Assembly (NCBI RefSeq): GCF_036226745.1 | Contig: NZ_CP109013.1 | Location: 7,254,001 to 7,318,000, forward strand | Length of the DNA stretch: 64,000 nt | Source of the DNA: Streptomyces sp. NBC_00683 | GTDB lineage: Bacteria; Actinomycetota; Actinomycetes; Streptomycetales; Streptomycetaceae | Reading direction: 5' to 3' | Shown here: positions 45,290-54,061 of the stretch, in pieces | Position numbering within the stretch: the stretch's first letter is position 1 | Layout of the letters: every line of letters starts with the position of its first letter | Position numbers and translations under genes: made by a program | Notes under the pieces: model-generated | What the model saw: the letters and a program-made list of their open reading frames with translations, nothing else | Database searches by the model: none | Told to the model about the DNA's origin: nothing

Positions 45290-47323
45290 GTGGTTCCCAC
45301 CCGCAAGCAGTCAGTGCCCCGTCCCCGCCGCCGCTCCGGCTTACGCGGTCCTGCCGCGGCACTCGCCGTCACCGGCGTCGCAGCCGCCGTCGCCGCGACC
45401 GGTCTCACCGCACCCCGGGCCACCGCGACCGAAGCGCAGGCCGCCGCGCTGACCGTCCGTCTCGACCCCAGCTACCAGCAGCCGTCGTTCCAGGGATGGG
45501 GGACGGCACTCGCGTGGTTCGCCAACGTCACCGGAGGCTGGCCCGACGCCCAGCGCGACAAGTTGGCCGACGACCTCTACGGCGCGGGCGGGCTCGGGTT
45601 CACCATCGCCCGCTACAACATCGGCGGCGGCGACAGCCCCGACACCGCTCCCTACATGCGTGCCGGAGCGGCGGTCCCCGGCTACTGGAACCGGCCGGGA
45701 CCGGAGTCCCCGGGCTGGTGGGACCCGGCCGACCCTGACCACTGGAACGCGGACGCGGATGCCAACCAGCGCTGGTGGCTCACCGCGGCCAAGGCCCGCG
45801 GCGCGCAGACCTTCGAAGCGTTCTCGAACTCCGCGCCCTACTTCATGACCAACAGCGGTCTCGTCTCCGGCGCAGTGGACGGCTCGCAGGACAATCTCCG
45901 CGCCGATCAGTTCGACAAGTTCGCCGCCTATCTGTCCGGTGCCCTCCAGCGCGCGCAGGACTCCACCGGCGTGAAGTTCGACTCCGTCTCACCGGTCAAC
46001 GAGCCGAACACCGGCTACTGGCACGCCGGCGGTGGCCAGGAGGGCTCGCACTGGGATCCGGCCTCGCAGGCCCGCATGATCTCCACTCTCCGTGCCGACC
46101 TGGACGCGAAGGGCGTGACCACCCCGGTTGCGGCCATGGACGAGACGAATCCCGGGTTGTTCCGTTCCAACTGGGAGTCGTACGCACCCGGGGTCCGCGA
46201 CGCAGTCGGCCGGCTCAACACGCACACGTACGGGACGAACGGCCGCACCGGCGTGCGCGACATAGCCAAGGGCGAGGCCACACCGCTGTGGATGTCCGAG
46301 GTGGACGTCGGCGGCAGTGTCCCGCAGAGCTTCACCGACATGAGCCCCGCGCTGGACCTGGCAGGTCGCATCAACGACGACATACGGGAGCTGGAACCCC
46401 GGGCATGGGTGCTGTGGCAGGCGGTCGAGGACTACGAGAACATGACCCCCGCCCACGAGAACTCCAACTGGGGCCTGATCCAGACGGACTTCACCCCGGC
46501 CGACGCGGCGACCGAACCGCTGCGCAAGAACAAGAAGTACTGGGCGATGGCCAACTACAGCCGCTTCGTCCGGCCGGGTGCCCGCGTCATCAACACCGAC
46601 GACGCCCACACCCTGGCCGCGCTGCGACCCGGGGGACAGGGGGCCGTCGTCGTCCACACCAACACCACGGGTGCGGCGCAGGACATCACGCTCGACCTGA
46701 ACGGATTCCGGAGCGTCGGCAGCGCCCCCGTCGAGCGTTACACCACCGACGCCACCAAGAACCTGCAGCGCGAGAGCGACGTGGCCACGGCGGGCAGGAG
46801 CCTGAAGGCCACCGTCGGCGCCGGATCCGTCACGACGTTCGTCCTGCCGGGAGTCGCCGGAGTGAACACCGCTGCCGCCACGGCCCCCATCGGGGCGCCC
46901 CGTCAACTGGTCGGTGACAACAGCGGTATGGCGCTCGCCGTCGGCACGGTCAGCGGCACGGCCGCACCGGTGCAGCGCACCTCCGACCCCGCCGACGCCG
47001 CACAGCAGTGGACCTTCACCAAGTCGGCCCCGGCGGACTGGGGCAGCACCGCCGCCTACCGTGTCACCAACGTCGGGACGGGCAAGGCCCTTTCCGTGTC
47101 GGGGGGCGTGCTCGGCTTCGCGGCGCCCGGATCCTCGCCCGAGCAGCAGTGGATCCGCTCCACCACCGGTGACGGCCACGCCACGCTGATCAACAGGGCC
47201 ACCGGCAAGCTCCTCGACGTCACCGGAGCCGCCACGAGCGACGGAGCCCCCGTCGGCGTCTACCGGCCCACGACGGGCAGTAACCAGTCGTGGACCTTCC
47301 GCGGCCTCGCGGCGGACGGATAG
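45290..47323 (+). CDS. Secreted GH30 galactanase (beta-1,6-galactanase type) with ricin-type C-terminal domain
   Basis: 677 residues from GTG 45290, with AGGGAG 6 nt upstream. The signal region is about 1-47 (basic start, Ala-rich core, ATA). The GH30 TIM barrel (about 55-400) has LTVRLDPSYQQPSFQGWGTALAWFAN, acid/base Glu238 in SPVNEPNTGYW and nucleophile Glu337 in LWMSEVDVGG. A beta-sandwich (about 400-520) and a ricin-like trefoil (about 535-677) follow. GH30 subfamily 5 cleaves beta-1,6-galactan side chains of arabinogalactan-protein, which complements the GH43-like enzyme upstream. The subfamily is inferred. Confidence 0.87.
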   Translation: MVPTRKQSVPRPRRRSGLRGPAAALAVTGVAAAVAATGLTAPRATATEAQAAALTVRLDPSYQQPSFQGWGTALAWFANVTGGWPDAQRDKLADDLYGAGGLGFTIARYNIGGGDSPDTAPYMRAGAAVPGYWNRPGPESPGWWDPADPDHWNADADANQRWWLTAAKARGAQTFEAFSNSAPYFMTNSGLVSGAVDGSQDNLRADQFDKFAAYLSGALQRAQDSTGVKFDSVSPVNEPNTGYWHAGGGQEGSHWDPASQARMISTLRADLDAKGVTTPVAAMDETNPGLFRSNWESYAPGVRDAVGRLNTHTYGTNGRTGVRDIAKGEATPLWMSEVDVGGSVPQSFTDMSPALDLAGRINDDIRELEPRAWVLWQAVEDYENMTPAHENSNWGLIQTDFTPADAATEPLRKNKKYWAMANYSRFVRPGARVINTDDAHTLAALRPGGQGAVVVHTNTTGAAQDITLDLNGFRSVGSAPVERYTTDATKNLQRESDVATAGRSLKATVGAGSVTTFVLPGVAGVNTAAATAPIGAPRQLVGDNSGMALAVGTVSGTAAPVQRTSDPADAAQQWTFTKSAPADWGSTAAYRVTNVGTGKALSVSGGVLGFAAPGSSPEQQWIRSTTGDGHATLINRATGKLLDVTGAATSDGAPVGVYRPTTGSNQSWTFRGLAADG

Positions 47324-47333
47324 GGGTTGAACG

Positions 47334-47371
47334 CCGGGCGGGCACCGGCCTCCGGGCCGGTGCCCGCCCGG
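47334..47371. terminator. Bidirectional terminator between GH30 and GH35 genes
   Basis: A perfect 16-bp stem (47334-47349 with 47356-47371) and 6-nt loop lie between the two convergent glycosidase genes. Confidence 0.85.
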
Positions 47372-47385
47372 TGACGGACCTGCTC

Positions 47386-49137
47386 CTACTCGTCGGTGGG
47401 GCCGAGATCGTGAGTCTCCCGGAAGTCGACGGTACGGGCGCGATGGGCCGCGTGCAGTTCGAGCACGACGATCTCGTTGGTGCCCTCGCGGAGCACCGGC
47501 GCAGGTACGTACAAGGACCGCTGGGGGCCGCGGGACCAGTAGCGGCCCAGTGCGAAACCGTTGATCCACGCACTGCCCTTGGTCCAGCCGTCGAGGTGGA
47601 GGAAGGTGTCCGCCGTACCGGAGAGTTCGAAGGTCCCGCGGTGGAAGGACGGACCGGTCGGCGCCGTGGTGGTGGCTGCGAAGCCCAGCCCGTCGAGCGA
47701 GGTCAGCGGCAGCGGCCGGTTGGTCCAGCCGACGAGCTCCGTGCCGTCCAGCACGACCCTGCCGGGCAGCCCCTTGCGGTCGTGGATGCCCGGTCCGTAG
47801 TTGACGCGGCCCTGGTTCTCGACGAGCACGCTGAGGACGCAGCCCGCGCGGGGCACGGTGAAGGAGAGGGCGTGCTCGTGGTTCTCCCGCTCCAGGACCC
47901 CGACGCTCCGGCCGTCGAGGAAGACCTGGGCGCGGTCGCGGACCTGCTCCAGTTCGAGCAGGGCGGGTCCGGCGGCCGCCAGGACCGTCTCGTAGAGGAC
48001 GAATCCGAAGTCCTGCCGGAGCTGCTCCATCGTCAGCGGATTCAGGGACTCGACGGCGTCACCGAGGCTCGGAGCCCAGTCGAGCAGGCCGGCACTCTCG
48101 TCCAACGCCACTGCTGACAGGGAGAGTTTGTCCGCGCGCGCGGGAACAGGCTCTGCGGGGACAGGCGCGTACTTGGCGATGACCTCGCGGAACGCGGTGA
48201 ACTTCTCGGTGGGGTCCCCGGCTTCGTCGAGGGGGGCGTCGTAGTCGTAGGAGGTGACGGTCGGCCGGTAGGTGTGCTTGTCGTTGGCGCCGTTGGTGAA
48301 GCCGAAGTTCGTACCGCCGTGGAACATGTAGAGGTTCACCGAGGCCCCGGCCGCCAGGGCCTCGTCCAGCTCCTGTGCGGCCTGGTCCGGGTCACGGACC
48401 ACGTGGTGGCCGCCCCAGCGGTCGAACCAGCCGATCCAGAACTCCGTGGACAGCAGCGGTCCGGTCGGCCGGTGCGCGCGCAGAGCCGCGAGGTTCTGGG
48501 TGGAGCGGCTGCCGAAGTTGGCCGTGGCGAGGACCCCCGGCAGCCCGCCACGCTCCAGGTCCGCGGGCTGGTCGCAGGTGAACAGCGGCACGTCGACACC
48601 GCAGCGGCGCAGCGAGCCGGCGAGGTGCTCCAGGTAGGCGGAGTCGTCGCCGTACGCCCCGTACTCGTTCTCCACCTGTACGGCGAGTACCGGTCCGCCA
48701 CGGGTGGCGAAGCAGGACTGGAGCGGGGTGAGGAGCCGGGTGAAGTAGTCGTCGACCGCGGCGAGATAGCGGGGGTCGCGGGTGCGCAGGCGGATGTCGG
48801 GCTGCTCCAGGAGCCAGGAGGGCAGGCCGCCGCCCTCCCACTCGGCGCAGATGTAGGGCCCGGGGCGGAGCAGGACGTGGAGGCCCTCCGCGGCGGCGAG
48901 GCCGAGGAAGGCGGGCAGGTCGAGTCCGCCGTCCATGCGGAACCGGTCCGGACGCGGCTGGTGGAGGTTCCAGGGGACATACGTCTCGACCGTGTTGAGG
49001 CCCATGAGGCGGGCCTTGCGGAGTCGGTCTGCCCACTGCGCCGGATGGACCCGGAAGTAGTGCAGCCCACCGGACAGGACCCGGAAGGGTTCACCGTCGA
49101 GTCGGAATCCGCCGTCGTCGATCTGAAGAACGGACAT
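47386..49137 (-). CDS. GH35 beta-galactosidase (intracellular)
   Basis: 583 residues from ATG 49137, without a signal peptide. GH35 marks are FRVHPAQWADRLRKARLMGLNTVETYVPWNLHQP, acid/base Glu158 in QVENEYGAYG, nucleophile Glu232 in STEFWIGWFDRWGG, and MFHGGTNFGFTNGAN. C-terminal jelly-roll domains follow (WTKGSAWINGFALGRYWSRGPQRSLYVP). It would release galactose from oligosaccharides imported by the ABC system. Operator L4 sits 74 nt upstream, placing it in the LacI-type regulon. Confidence 0.94.
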   Translation of the reverse strand: MSVLQIDDGGFRLDGEPFRVLSGGLHYFRVHPAQWADRLRKARLMGLNTVETYVPWNLHQPRPDRFRMDGGLDLPAFLGLAAAEGLHVLLRPGPYICAEWEGGGLPSWLLEQPDIRLRTRDPRYLAAVDDYFTRLLTPLQSCFATRGGPVLAVQVENEYGAYGDDSAYLEHLAGSLRRCGVDVPLFTCDQPADLERGGLPGVLATANFGSRSTQNLAALRAHRPTGPLLSTEFWIGWFDRWGGHHVVRDPDQAAQELDEALAAGASVNLYMFHGGTNFGFTNGANDKHTYRPTVTSYDYDAPLDEAGDPTEKFTAFREVIAKYAPVPAEPVPARADKLSLSAVALDESAGLLDWAPSLGDAVESLNPLTMEQLRQDFGFVLYETVLAAAGPALLELEQVRDRAQVFLDGRSVGVLERENHEHALSFTVPRAGCVLSVLVENQGRVNYGPGIHDRKGLPGRVVLDGTELVGWTNRPLPLTSLDGLGFAATTTAPTGPSFHRGTFELSGTADTFLHLDGWTKGSAWINGFALGRYWSRGPQRSLYVPAPVLREGTNEIVVLELHAAHRARTVDFRETHDLGPTDE

Positions 49138-49210
49138 GCGCTGCTGCTCCTGTGCTCAAGGGGGTGCGCGAGCGGTCCGGCGCACGGCGGCCGGAATCCC
49201 TGCCCTGCAC

Positions 49211-49226
49211 ATGTTTGCGTAAACAT
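49211..49226 (-). promoter_or_regulatory. LacI operator L4 upstream of the GH35 gene
   Basis: ATGTTTGCGTAAACAT is a near-perfect palindrome with the same core as L1-L3. Only the central pair departs from symmetry. The matching -35/-10 boxes are not clear. Confidence 0.75.
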
Positions 49227-49316
49227 GAGGGTCATGGCAAGCCTTGCGGGGAGGGACGGGCACCCCGCCGGGACAAGCGGACGTGCGGACCTGCCGCACA
49301 CGGTCCCGCCCCGCGC

Positions 49317-50711
49317 CTACCATCCGGTCCAGAACAGGTGGTTGACCGTCAGGGCCACGACTGCCTGTGCGGCCAGCCAGCCACGTCGGCGCGGTCCGGG
49401 CAGGAGGGCGGTGGCGGGGAGCAGCCAGAGGATGAAGGGCTGCCAGATCCGTTCCGTCTCCGCCTTGCTCATCCCGGACAGGTCGGCGGCCAGCAGCGCG
49501 AGGAACGCCGCCGACACGAAGAGGACCAGGCGCTGCGGCGAAGCCGTCGTCCCGGTTCGCAGGGCGCGCACCGCTCCGGGGACACCCTCCGCCGTCCGGC
49601 GCAGGCCCGCGAGCGTCGCAGGTCCGACGGCGATCGCGGTGCAGGCGAGGTTCGCCCAGACCCAGTAGGAGTACGGCCGGAGTCCCCCCGCCCCCTGGTA
49701 GTAGCGATCGACGAGCAGGTGGTACGCCTCCCACCAGTTGAAGCCCGCGAGCGAGAAGGCGGCCGGTACGACCAGCGCTCCCGCTGCGAACAGGGCGAGC
49801 GGCCGGGCAGTGCGAGTCAGCACGAGGACGGCGACGAGGAGGACTGCGATCAGCGTCAGACCGTAACTGAGGTAGCAGACCAGCCCGTACAGCAGTCCCG
49901 CACCCAGAGCGGCGGCTGCGGGGCTGCGGACCGTGCGGGTCGCGGCCAGGGCGAGCAGGGCGACGGACCACGCGGCCACCGCGGTGAAGTAGCCGTCGGC
50001 CGAGGTACCGGCCCAGACCGCGACCGGTGCGAGGACGACGAACGGCGCGGCGCGGTGGGCGGTGTGCTCGTCCGTCAGGGCACGGACGGCGATCAGGGCG
50101 GCCACCGCCGCGGACGCACCGGTCACGATGCACCAGACCCCGGCCCAGGCACCGCCGCCGAGCCCGATGCGGTCCAGCAGGACGAAGGTGAGGGTGGCGC
50201 CCGGCGGGTGTCCGGCGACATGGGCGGGCCAGTTGCCCGGCGGTCCGATCAGGATGTGGTCGTCGAAGCCCCGCAGAGCGGCACCGATGTCGTCGAAGCG
50301 GCCGATGACTCCCAGGTACTCGTGCTTCGTGGTGAGACGTAGGGCGACGCCACGCTCCCAGCCGTCGATCAGCGCGAGCGAGAAGACCCAGGCGAGGGAG
50401 GCGGCGTAGCAACTGAGGAGCAGTGCACGCCAGCCCAGCCGGCCGGCGAGGACGGGGCCGTACGCGACGACGGCCACGGCGACGGCGGGGGCGGCCACCG
50501 TACCGGGGCCGACGTGCGGGTACCAGGTCGCCAACAGGGGCGCCCAGCGGACGTAGAGGGTGTGGTCGGCGTTCTCGATGGCGTGGCCGACGAGCACGGC
50601 GGCGGTGACCAGCACGATGCCCGCGCCGACCGCCGCCAGGTCGCGGCGGTGCCCGGAGCGCGGTGCGGGCATCGGCTCGGTGGTGTGCTCGGTACGGTCC
50701 TCGGTCTTCAC
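49317..50711 (-). CDS. Polytopic membrane protein, likely glycosyltransferase (GT87/GT39-like)
   Basis: 464 residues from ATG 50711. It has about eleven or twelve membrane segments and a large early loop with charged residues (LALIDGWERGVALRLTTKHEYLGVIGRFDDIGAALRGFDDHILIGPPGNWPAHVAGHPPGATL). The pattern of an acidic pair in the first outside loop followed by HPPG resembles polyprenyl-phosphate-sugar-dependent mannosyltransferases of the GT-C fold. Donor and acceptor are unknown. Neighbours do not clarify its role. Confidence 0.75.
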   Translation of the reverse strand: MKTEDRTEHTTEPMPAPRSGHRRDLAAVGAGIVLVTAAVLVGHAIENADHTLYVRWAPLLATWYPHVGPGTVAAPAVAVAVVAYGPVLAGRLGWRALLLSCYAASLAWVFSLALIDGWERGVALRLTTKHEYLGVIGRFDDIGAALRGFDDHILIGPPGNWPAHVAGHPPGATLTFVLLDRIGLGGGAWAGVWCIVTGASAAVAALIAVRALTDEHTAHRAAPFVVLAPVAVWAGTSADGYFTAVAAWSVALLALAATRTVRSPAAAALGAGLLYGLVCYLSYGLTLIAVLLVAVLVLTRTARPLALFAAGALVVPAAFSLAGFNWWEAYHLLVDRYYQGAGGLRPYSYWVWANLACTAIAVGPATLAGLRRTAEGVPGAVRALRTGTTASPQRLVLFVSAAFLALLAADLSGMSKAETERIWQPFILWLLPATALLPGPRRRGWLAAQAVVALTVNHLFWTGW

Positions 50712-50911
50712 GCAGGCACCGTACGCACGGCGGGGCGGCGGTGACGGGCGCCGGCGGGGCGCGTCACCGAACCGTCAGATTCCGGGCAGCTCCGACGGGC
50801 CTTCCGGCAGGAGGGGCGGGGTGCCGGGCCCGTACGTCCCAGGGGTGACGTCATCGTTTCGTCAGGAGTCGCACCCGCCCCGCCCAGGTCCCGCGGGCAT
50901 AGCGTCGGGAC

Positions 50912-52222
50912 ATGGGCGACAGCCGTCGGAACAGTCCGACACTCCCCGCTTCCCTTTCCCGGCTCCTCTCCGGCCGTGCCGCGACGATTCCCGAACGGCT
51001 CCCCTCGGCGCCCGGGTTCTGGCGCAGCCCCGTACGGGGAGTGCGGTTCACCGCGGTGCTCGGCCTCGTCCTGCTCGTCGGGATCACGCTGCTCTTCGTG
51101 ACGGGCCTCCTGTCGTACGCCGCCTACAACCCGGACCTGAATCCGGTCAACGACAAGACGCCCGACAAGGGCCTGCTCGGCTTCTACCTCTTCGCCTGGC
51201 CGACCGATCCGCACTGGCTGTACCGGCTGACGCAGGGGCTCCACGTCACCGTGGGGATCGTGCTCGTCCCGGTCCTGCTGGCGAAGCTCTGGTCGGTGGT
51301 TCCCCAGCTCTTCGCGCTGCCGCCGGCCCGCTCCCTCGGGCACGCGCTGGAGCGGATCTCGCTGCTGCTGCTCGTGGGCGGGGCGCTGTTCGAATTCCTC
51401 ACCGGGCTGCTCAACATCCAGCTGGAGTACCTGTTCCCGGGCTCCTTCTACCCGCTGCACTTCTACGGGGCGTGGGTGTTCTTCGCCGCGTTCCTCGCCC
51501 ACGCGGGGTTGCGGGTGCCGCAGGCCGTTCGGGTGCTGCGGTCGGGCGGACTGAGCGGGGCGGTCCGGGGGGACCGGCTGGAGGCTCCCGCTCCCGCCAC
51601 GCCGACCCTGTCCCGGCGCGGCGCGCTGGCCATGGTGGGTGCAGGCTCAGCGGTCCTGCTGGTCACATCGGCCGGTCGGAGCTTCGACGGACCGTTGAGG
51701 CGTCTCGCGGTGCTCACCCCGCACGGTGCCGCCGAGCCGGGCTCCGGACCCAACGGCTTCCAGATCAACAAGACGGCCGCCGCGGTCGGTGTCACCACGG
51801 CCGATACGGGGGAGGGCTGGTGGCTCACCGTCAGCGGGCCGGCCGGGGACCTCCGGTTCACCCGGGAGCAGCTGCTGGCCATGGACCAGCACAGCGCGGC
51901 GCTTCCGATCGCGTGCGTGGAGGGCTGGTCCACCTCGGACCAGTGGTGGCGCGGCGTACGGCTGAGGGATCTGGCGGCGCTCGCCGGGTACCCGGACCGG
52001 CCACCGGGGGTGCTGGTCGAATCGGTCCAGCGCAGCGGTCCGTTCCGCCGGGCGGCGCTCCGCGACAACCAGGTGCGGGACCCGCGTTCGCTGCTGGCGA
52101 TGCAGGTCAACGGCGAGGAACTGTCGCTCGATCACGGATACCCGGCGCGGACCATCGTCCCGGCCGCGCCCGGCGTACTCAACACCAAATGGGTGACCCG
52201 GCTGACCTTCGGAGAGCTGTGA
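50912..52222 (+). CDS. Membrane-bound molybdopterin-dependent oxidoreductase (cytochrome b561-like plus YedY-like domain)
   Basis: 436 residues from ATG 50912. Residues about 45-215 carry four membrane helices with heme-type histidines (GLHVTVGIVLVP, SLGHALERISLLLL, YPLHFYGAWVFFAAFLAHAGLR). A fifth helix with SRRGALAMVGAGSAVLLV leads to the sulfite-oxidase-fold domain (about 265-436), whose Mo-ligating cysteine is Cys335 in LPIACVEGWST. It likely reduces or oxidises an extracytoplasmic substrate via the quinone pool. The next gene overlaps by GTGA and probably encodes a partner. Confidence 0.9.
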   Translation: MGDSRRNSPTLPASLSRLLSGRAATIPERLPSAPGFWRSPVRGVRFTAVLGLVLLVGITLLFVTGLLSYAAYNPDLNPVNDKTPDKGLLGFYLFAWPTDPHWLYRLTQGLHVTVGIVLVPVLLAKLWSVVPQLFALPPARSLGHALERISLLLLVGGALFEFLTGLLNIQLEYLFPGSFYPLHFYGAWVFFAAFLAHAGLRVPQAVRVLRSGGLSGAVRGDRLEAPAPATPTLSRRGALAMVGAGSAVLLVTSAGRSFDGPLRRLAVLTPHGAAEPGSGPNGFQINKTAAAVGVTTADTGEGWWLTVSGPAGDLRFTREQLLAMDQHSAALPIACVEGWSTSDQWWRGVRLRDLAALAGYPDRPPGVLVESVQRSGPFRRAALRDNQVRDPRSLLAMQVNGEELSLDHGYPARTIVPAAPGVLNTKWVTRLTFGEL

Positions 52223-52704
52223 ACAGAACGGACCCCCGCGCCCTCCTGCGGCGTTGGTACGGGGAGGGCCCGCTGCACCTCGTCCTGATGGCCGCTTCCT
52301 TCGCCCTGGCCGGATACGCGGGTGTACGGCTGCTGGAGGGGGACACACTCGGCGTCATCGTGTGGTTCGTCGGAGCGGCCCTCGTGCACGACCTGGTGCT
52401 GGTTCCCGTCTACGCGTCGGCGGACCTGCTGCTGCGCAGGACCCTCCGCCCGCGTTCCGCCTCGGTGAACTTCGTCCGCGTGCCGGCGTTCATCTCCGGA
52501 CTCCTGCTGCTGGTGTGGTTCCCGCTGATCACCCGGCAGGCGGAGCGCTACGAGCCGGCCAGCGGACTGTCCCCCGACGTGTTCCTGGGGAACTGGCTGC
52601 TGATCACGGCCGGGCTGTTCCTGGTGTCCGGGCTCTGGCTCGTGGTCCGGACGGTCCGGCTGCGCCGCAGGGAGACGAAGGAGCGGCCGGCCGCGTCCCA
52701 CTGA
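52219..52704 (+). CDS. Small membrane protein coupled to the molybdopterin oxidoreductase
   Basis: 161 residues from GTG 52219, overlapping the previous stop and preceded by GGAGAG. About four membrane segments (LVLMAASFALAGYAGVRLL, TLGVIVWFVGAALVHDLVLVPVYASADLLL, VPAFISGLLLLVWFPLI, WLLITAGLFLVSGLWLVVRTV) and a basic tail. No known domain. Coupled translation suggests a complex with the oxidoreductase. Its 3' part overlaps the C-terminus of the opposing methyltransferase frame by 157 nt. Confidence 0.82.
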   Translation: MNRTDPRALLRRWYGEGPLHLVLMAASFALAGYAGVRLLEGDTLGVIVWFVGAALVHDLVLVPVYASADLLLRRTLRPRSASVNFVRVPAFISGLLLLVWFPLITRQAERYEPASGLSPDVFLGNWLLITAGLFLVSGLWLVVRTVRLRRRETKERPAASH

Positions 52705-53387
52705 TCGACGCAGTGCAGCCCATGGGGGCGGGCGTACCTCTTCAGCGCGGGTGTGCCGAGCCGGGCCCACGGGAACGGGGCGGTCCGTGCCGGTCCGGGG
52801 CCGGAGGCGCGTCCGTCGTCCAGCTGTACCCGGACCCGTTCGTCGATGTCCTGCGGCGCGGTCTCGGCGATGAGGAGTCCGCCCGGGGCGAGCAGGTCGG
52901 CCGTGCGGTGCAGCAGGTGCCGCGGATCGCCTCCGATGCCGATGTTGCCGTCGACGAGGAGAACGGTGCCCCAACGCCCCTCGCCCGGCAGCGGTTCGAA
53001 GACGGACCGGTGCAGGGCGGAAGCTCCGAGCCGCAGGGTGCGGTCGACCGCGGCCTCGCTGACGTCGATGCCGAGTGCGCGGTGGCCGCGGGCCGCCAGC
53101 GCCGCGACCAGCCGCCCGGGCCCGCACCCGATGTCCAGGACGGGGCCCTCGCACCGCCGCAGCGCCGAGAGGTCCGCGGCGTCCGCGTCGGCGCACCAGC
53201 GTTCGACGTCCAGCGGCAGCAGCCAGCCGTCCGTACGGCGCAGGAAGAGCGGCCCGTGTCCGTCGCGCAGCGCGTTGGCGTACGGGTCGGTGCCCCATGA
53301 GGTGACGTCCGGTCGCGACGGGATCGTCACACCGCGGTCCGGGGCTGTGCGGCTCATCGGACCGCGGTCCGGGCCTGCGCGGTTCAT
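52548..53387 (-). CDS. Class I SAM-dependent methyltransferase
   Basis: 279 residues from ATG 53387, sharing ATGA with the preceding gene; ATG 53357 is an alternative. The SAM site is EGPVLDIGCGPGRLVAALAARGHRALGIDVSEAAV (about 82-115). The fold continues with WGTVLLVDGNIGIGGDP and LLAPGGLLIAETAP. The N-terminus is a duplicated short unit (MNRAGPDRGPMSRTAPDRG). The last ~40 residues (RTVRTTSQSPDTRNSPAVIS) are antisense to the membrane protein gene and look unstructured, so the C-terminus might be artefactual. The acceptor is unknown. Confidence 0.83.
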   Translation of the reverse strand: MNRAGPDRGPMSRTAPDRGVTIPSRPDVTSWGTDPYANALRDGHGPLFLRRTDGWLLPLDVERWCADADAADLSALRRCEGPVLDIGCGPGRLVAALAARGHRALGIDVSEAAVDRTLRLGASALHRSVFEPLPGEGRWGTVLLVDGNIGIGGDPRHLLHRTADLLAPGGLLIAETAPQDIDERVRVQLDDGRASGPGPARTAPFPWARLGTPALKRYARPHGLHCVDQWDAAGRSFVSLRRSRTVRTTSQSPDTRNSPAVISSQFPRNTSGDSPLAGS

Positions 53388-53390
53388 CGG
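53331..53390. repeat. Imperfect tandem repeat, 30-nt unit
   Basis: Two copies of a 30-nt unit starting ACCGCGGTCCGGG (53331-53360 and 53361-53390) lie at the 5' end of the methyltransferase gene and a third begins at 53391. They encode the repeated MNRAGPDRGP/MSRTAPDRG tail, so the first or second ATG may have arisen by duplication. Confidence 0.75.
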
Positions 53391-54061
53391 ACCGCCGTCC
53401 CGGTCAGCCGGGCGAGCTCGGCGGCGAACCGCCCGTACGGCGCGAGGGCGGCGACCGCGACGGCATCGGCAGCCGTGTCCACGTCCCTCAGCCGGGGAAG
53501 ATCGCGAACGGTCAGCCCGGCGTCGACCAGCCTGCGCCGCTGCACGGCACCGGTCTCGGGTACGGACATCGGTACACCGCGCAGGAGTTCGGGATCGGGA
53601 TTCGCCAGGCCCAGCGCCCAGAACCCGCCGTCCTCGGCAGGGCCGAACCAGGCGTCGCAGCCGTCCCAGGCGGCCGGGGACAGCACGGGGGCCAGATCGG
53701 CCGCGGTGATCTGTGGGGTGTCCATGCCGATCAGGAGCGTCGGCCCCGTGCAGGCGCCGAACGCGGCGGCCAGCCGTTCGTCGAGACCTCCCGCGCTCTG
53801 TGCCACCACCTCGATGCCGGGTGGCAGCCATGGTCCGGGCGCCCCGTCCAGGACGACCGCCCGCCGCGCGGCGGGCAGTTCGTCGACGGTACGCAGGGTG
53901 TCGCCGAGGGCGGCCTCGGCGAGCCGAGCGGCCTCGGCGGGCGAGAAGGGCGGAGTGAGCCGGGTCTTGACCCGGCCGGGCAGCGGCTCCTTGCAGATGA
54001 CCAGCAGGTTCGTCGACCCGGCAGGGGCCGGGCGGGCGGCGCCGGCGCCGGCCGCCCTCAT
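53384..54061 (-). CDS. DUF2064 / TIGR04282 family glycosyltransferase-like protein
   Basis: 225 residues from ATG 54061, ATGA-coupled to the upstream GT2 gene and to the methyltransferase downstream. The nucleotide-sugar-like Rossmann fold is shown by LLVICKEPLPGRVKTRLTPPFSPAEAARLAEAAL, LLIGMDTPQITAADL and CDAWFGPAEDGGFWALGLA. The family resembles nucleotidyltransferases such as CofC. Its exact reaction is unknown. Confidence 0.87.
   Translation of the reverse strand: MRAAGAGAARPAPAGSTNLLVICKEPLPGRVKTRLTPPFSPAEAARLAEAALGDTLRTVDELPAARRAVVLDGAPGPWLPPGIEVVAQSAGGLDERLAAAFGACTGPTLLIGMDTPQITAADLAPVLSPAAWDGCDAWFGPAEDGGFWALGLANPDPELLRGVPMSVPETGAVQRRRLVDAGLTVRDLPRLRDVDTAADAVAVAALAPYGRFAAELARLTGTAVR

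Noticed and set aside
39961..49226. Reading the TGTTTACGTAAACA sites as DasR (N-acetylglucosamine) operators
   Set aside because: DasR sites follow ACTGGTCTAGACCACT. The pattern here is the CG-centred palindrome of LacI-type proteins, and a LacI-type gene is adjacent.
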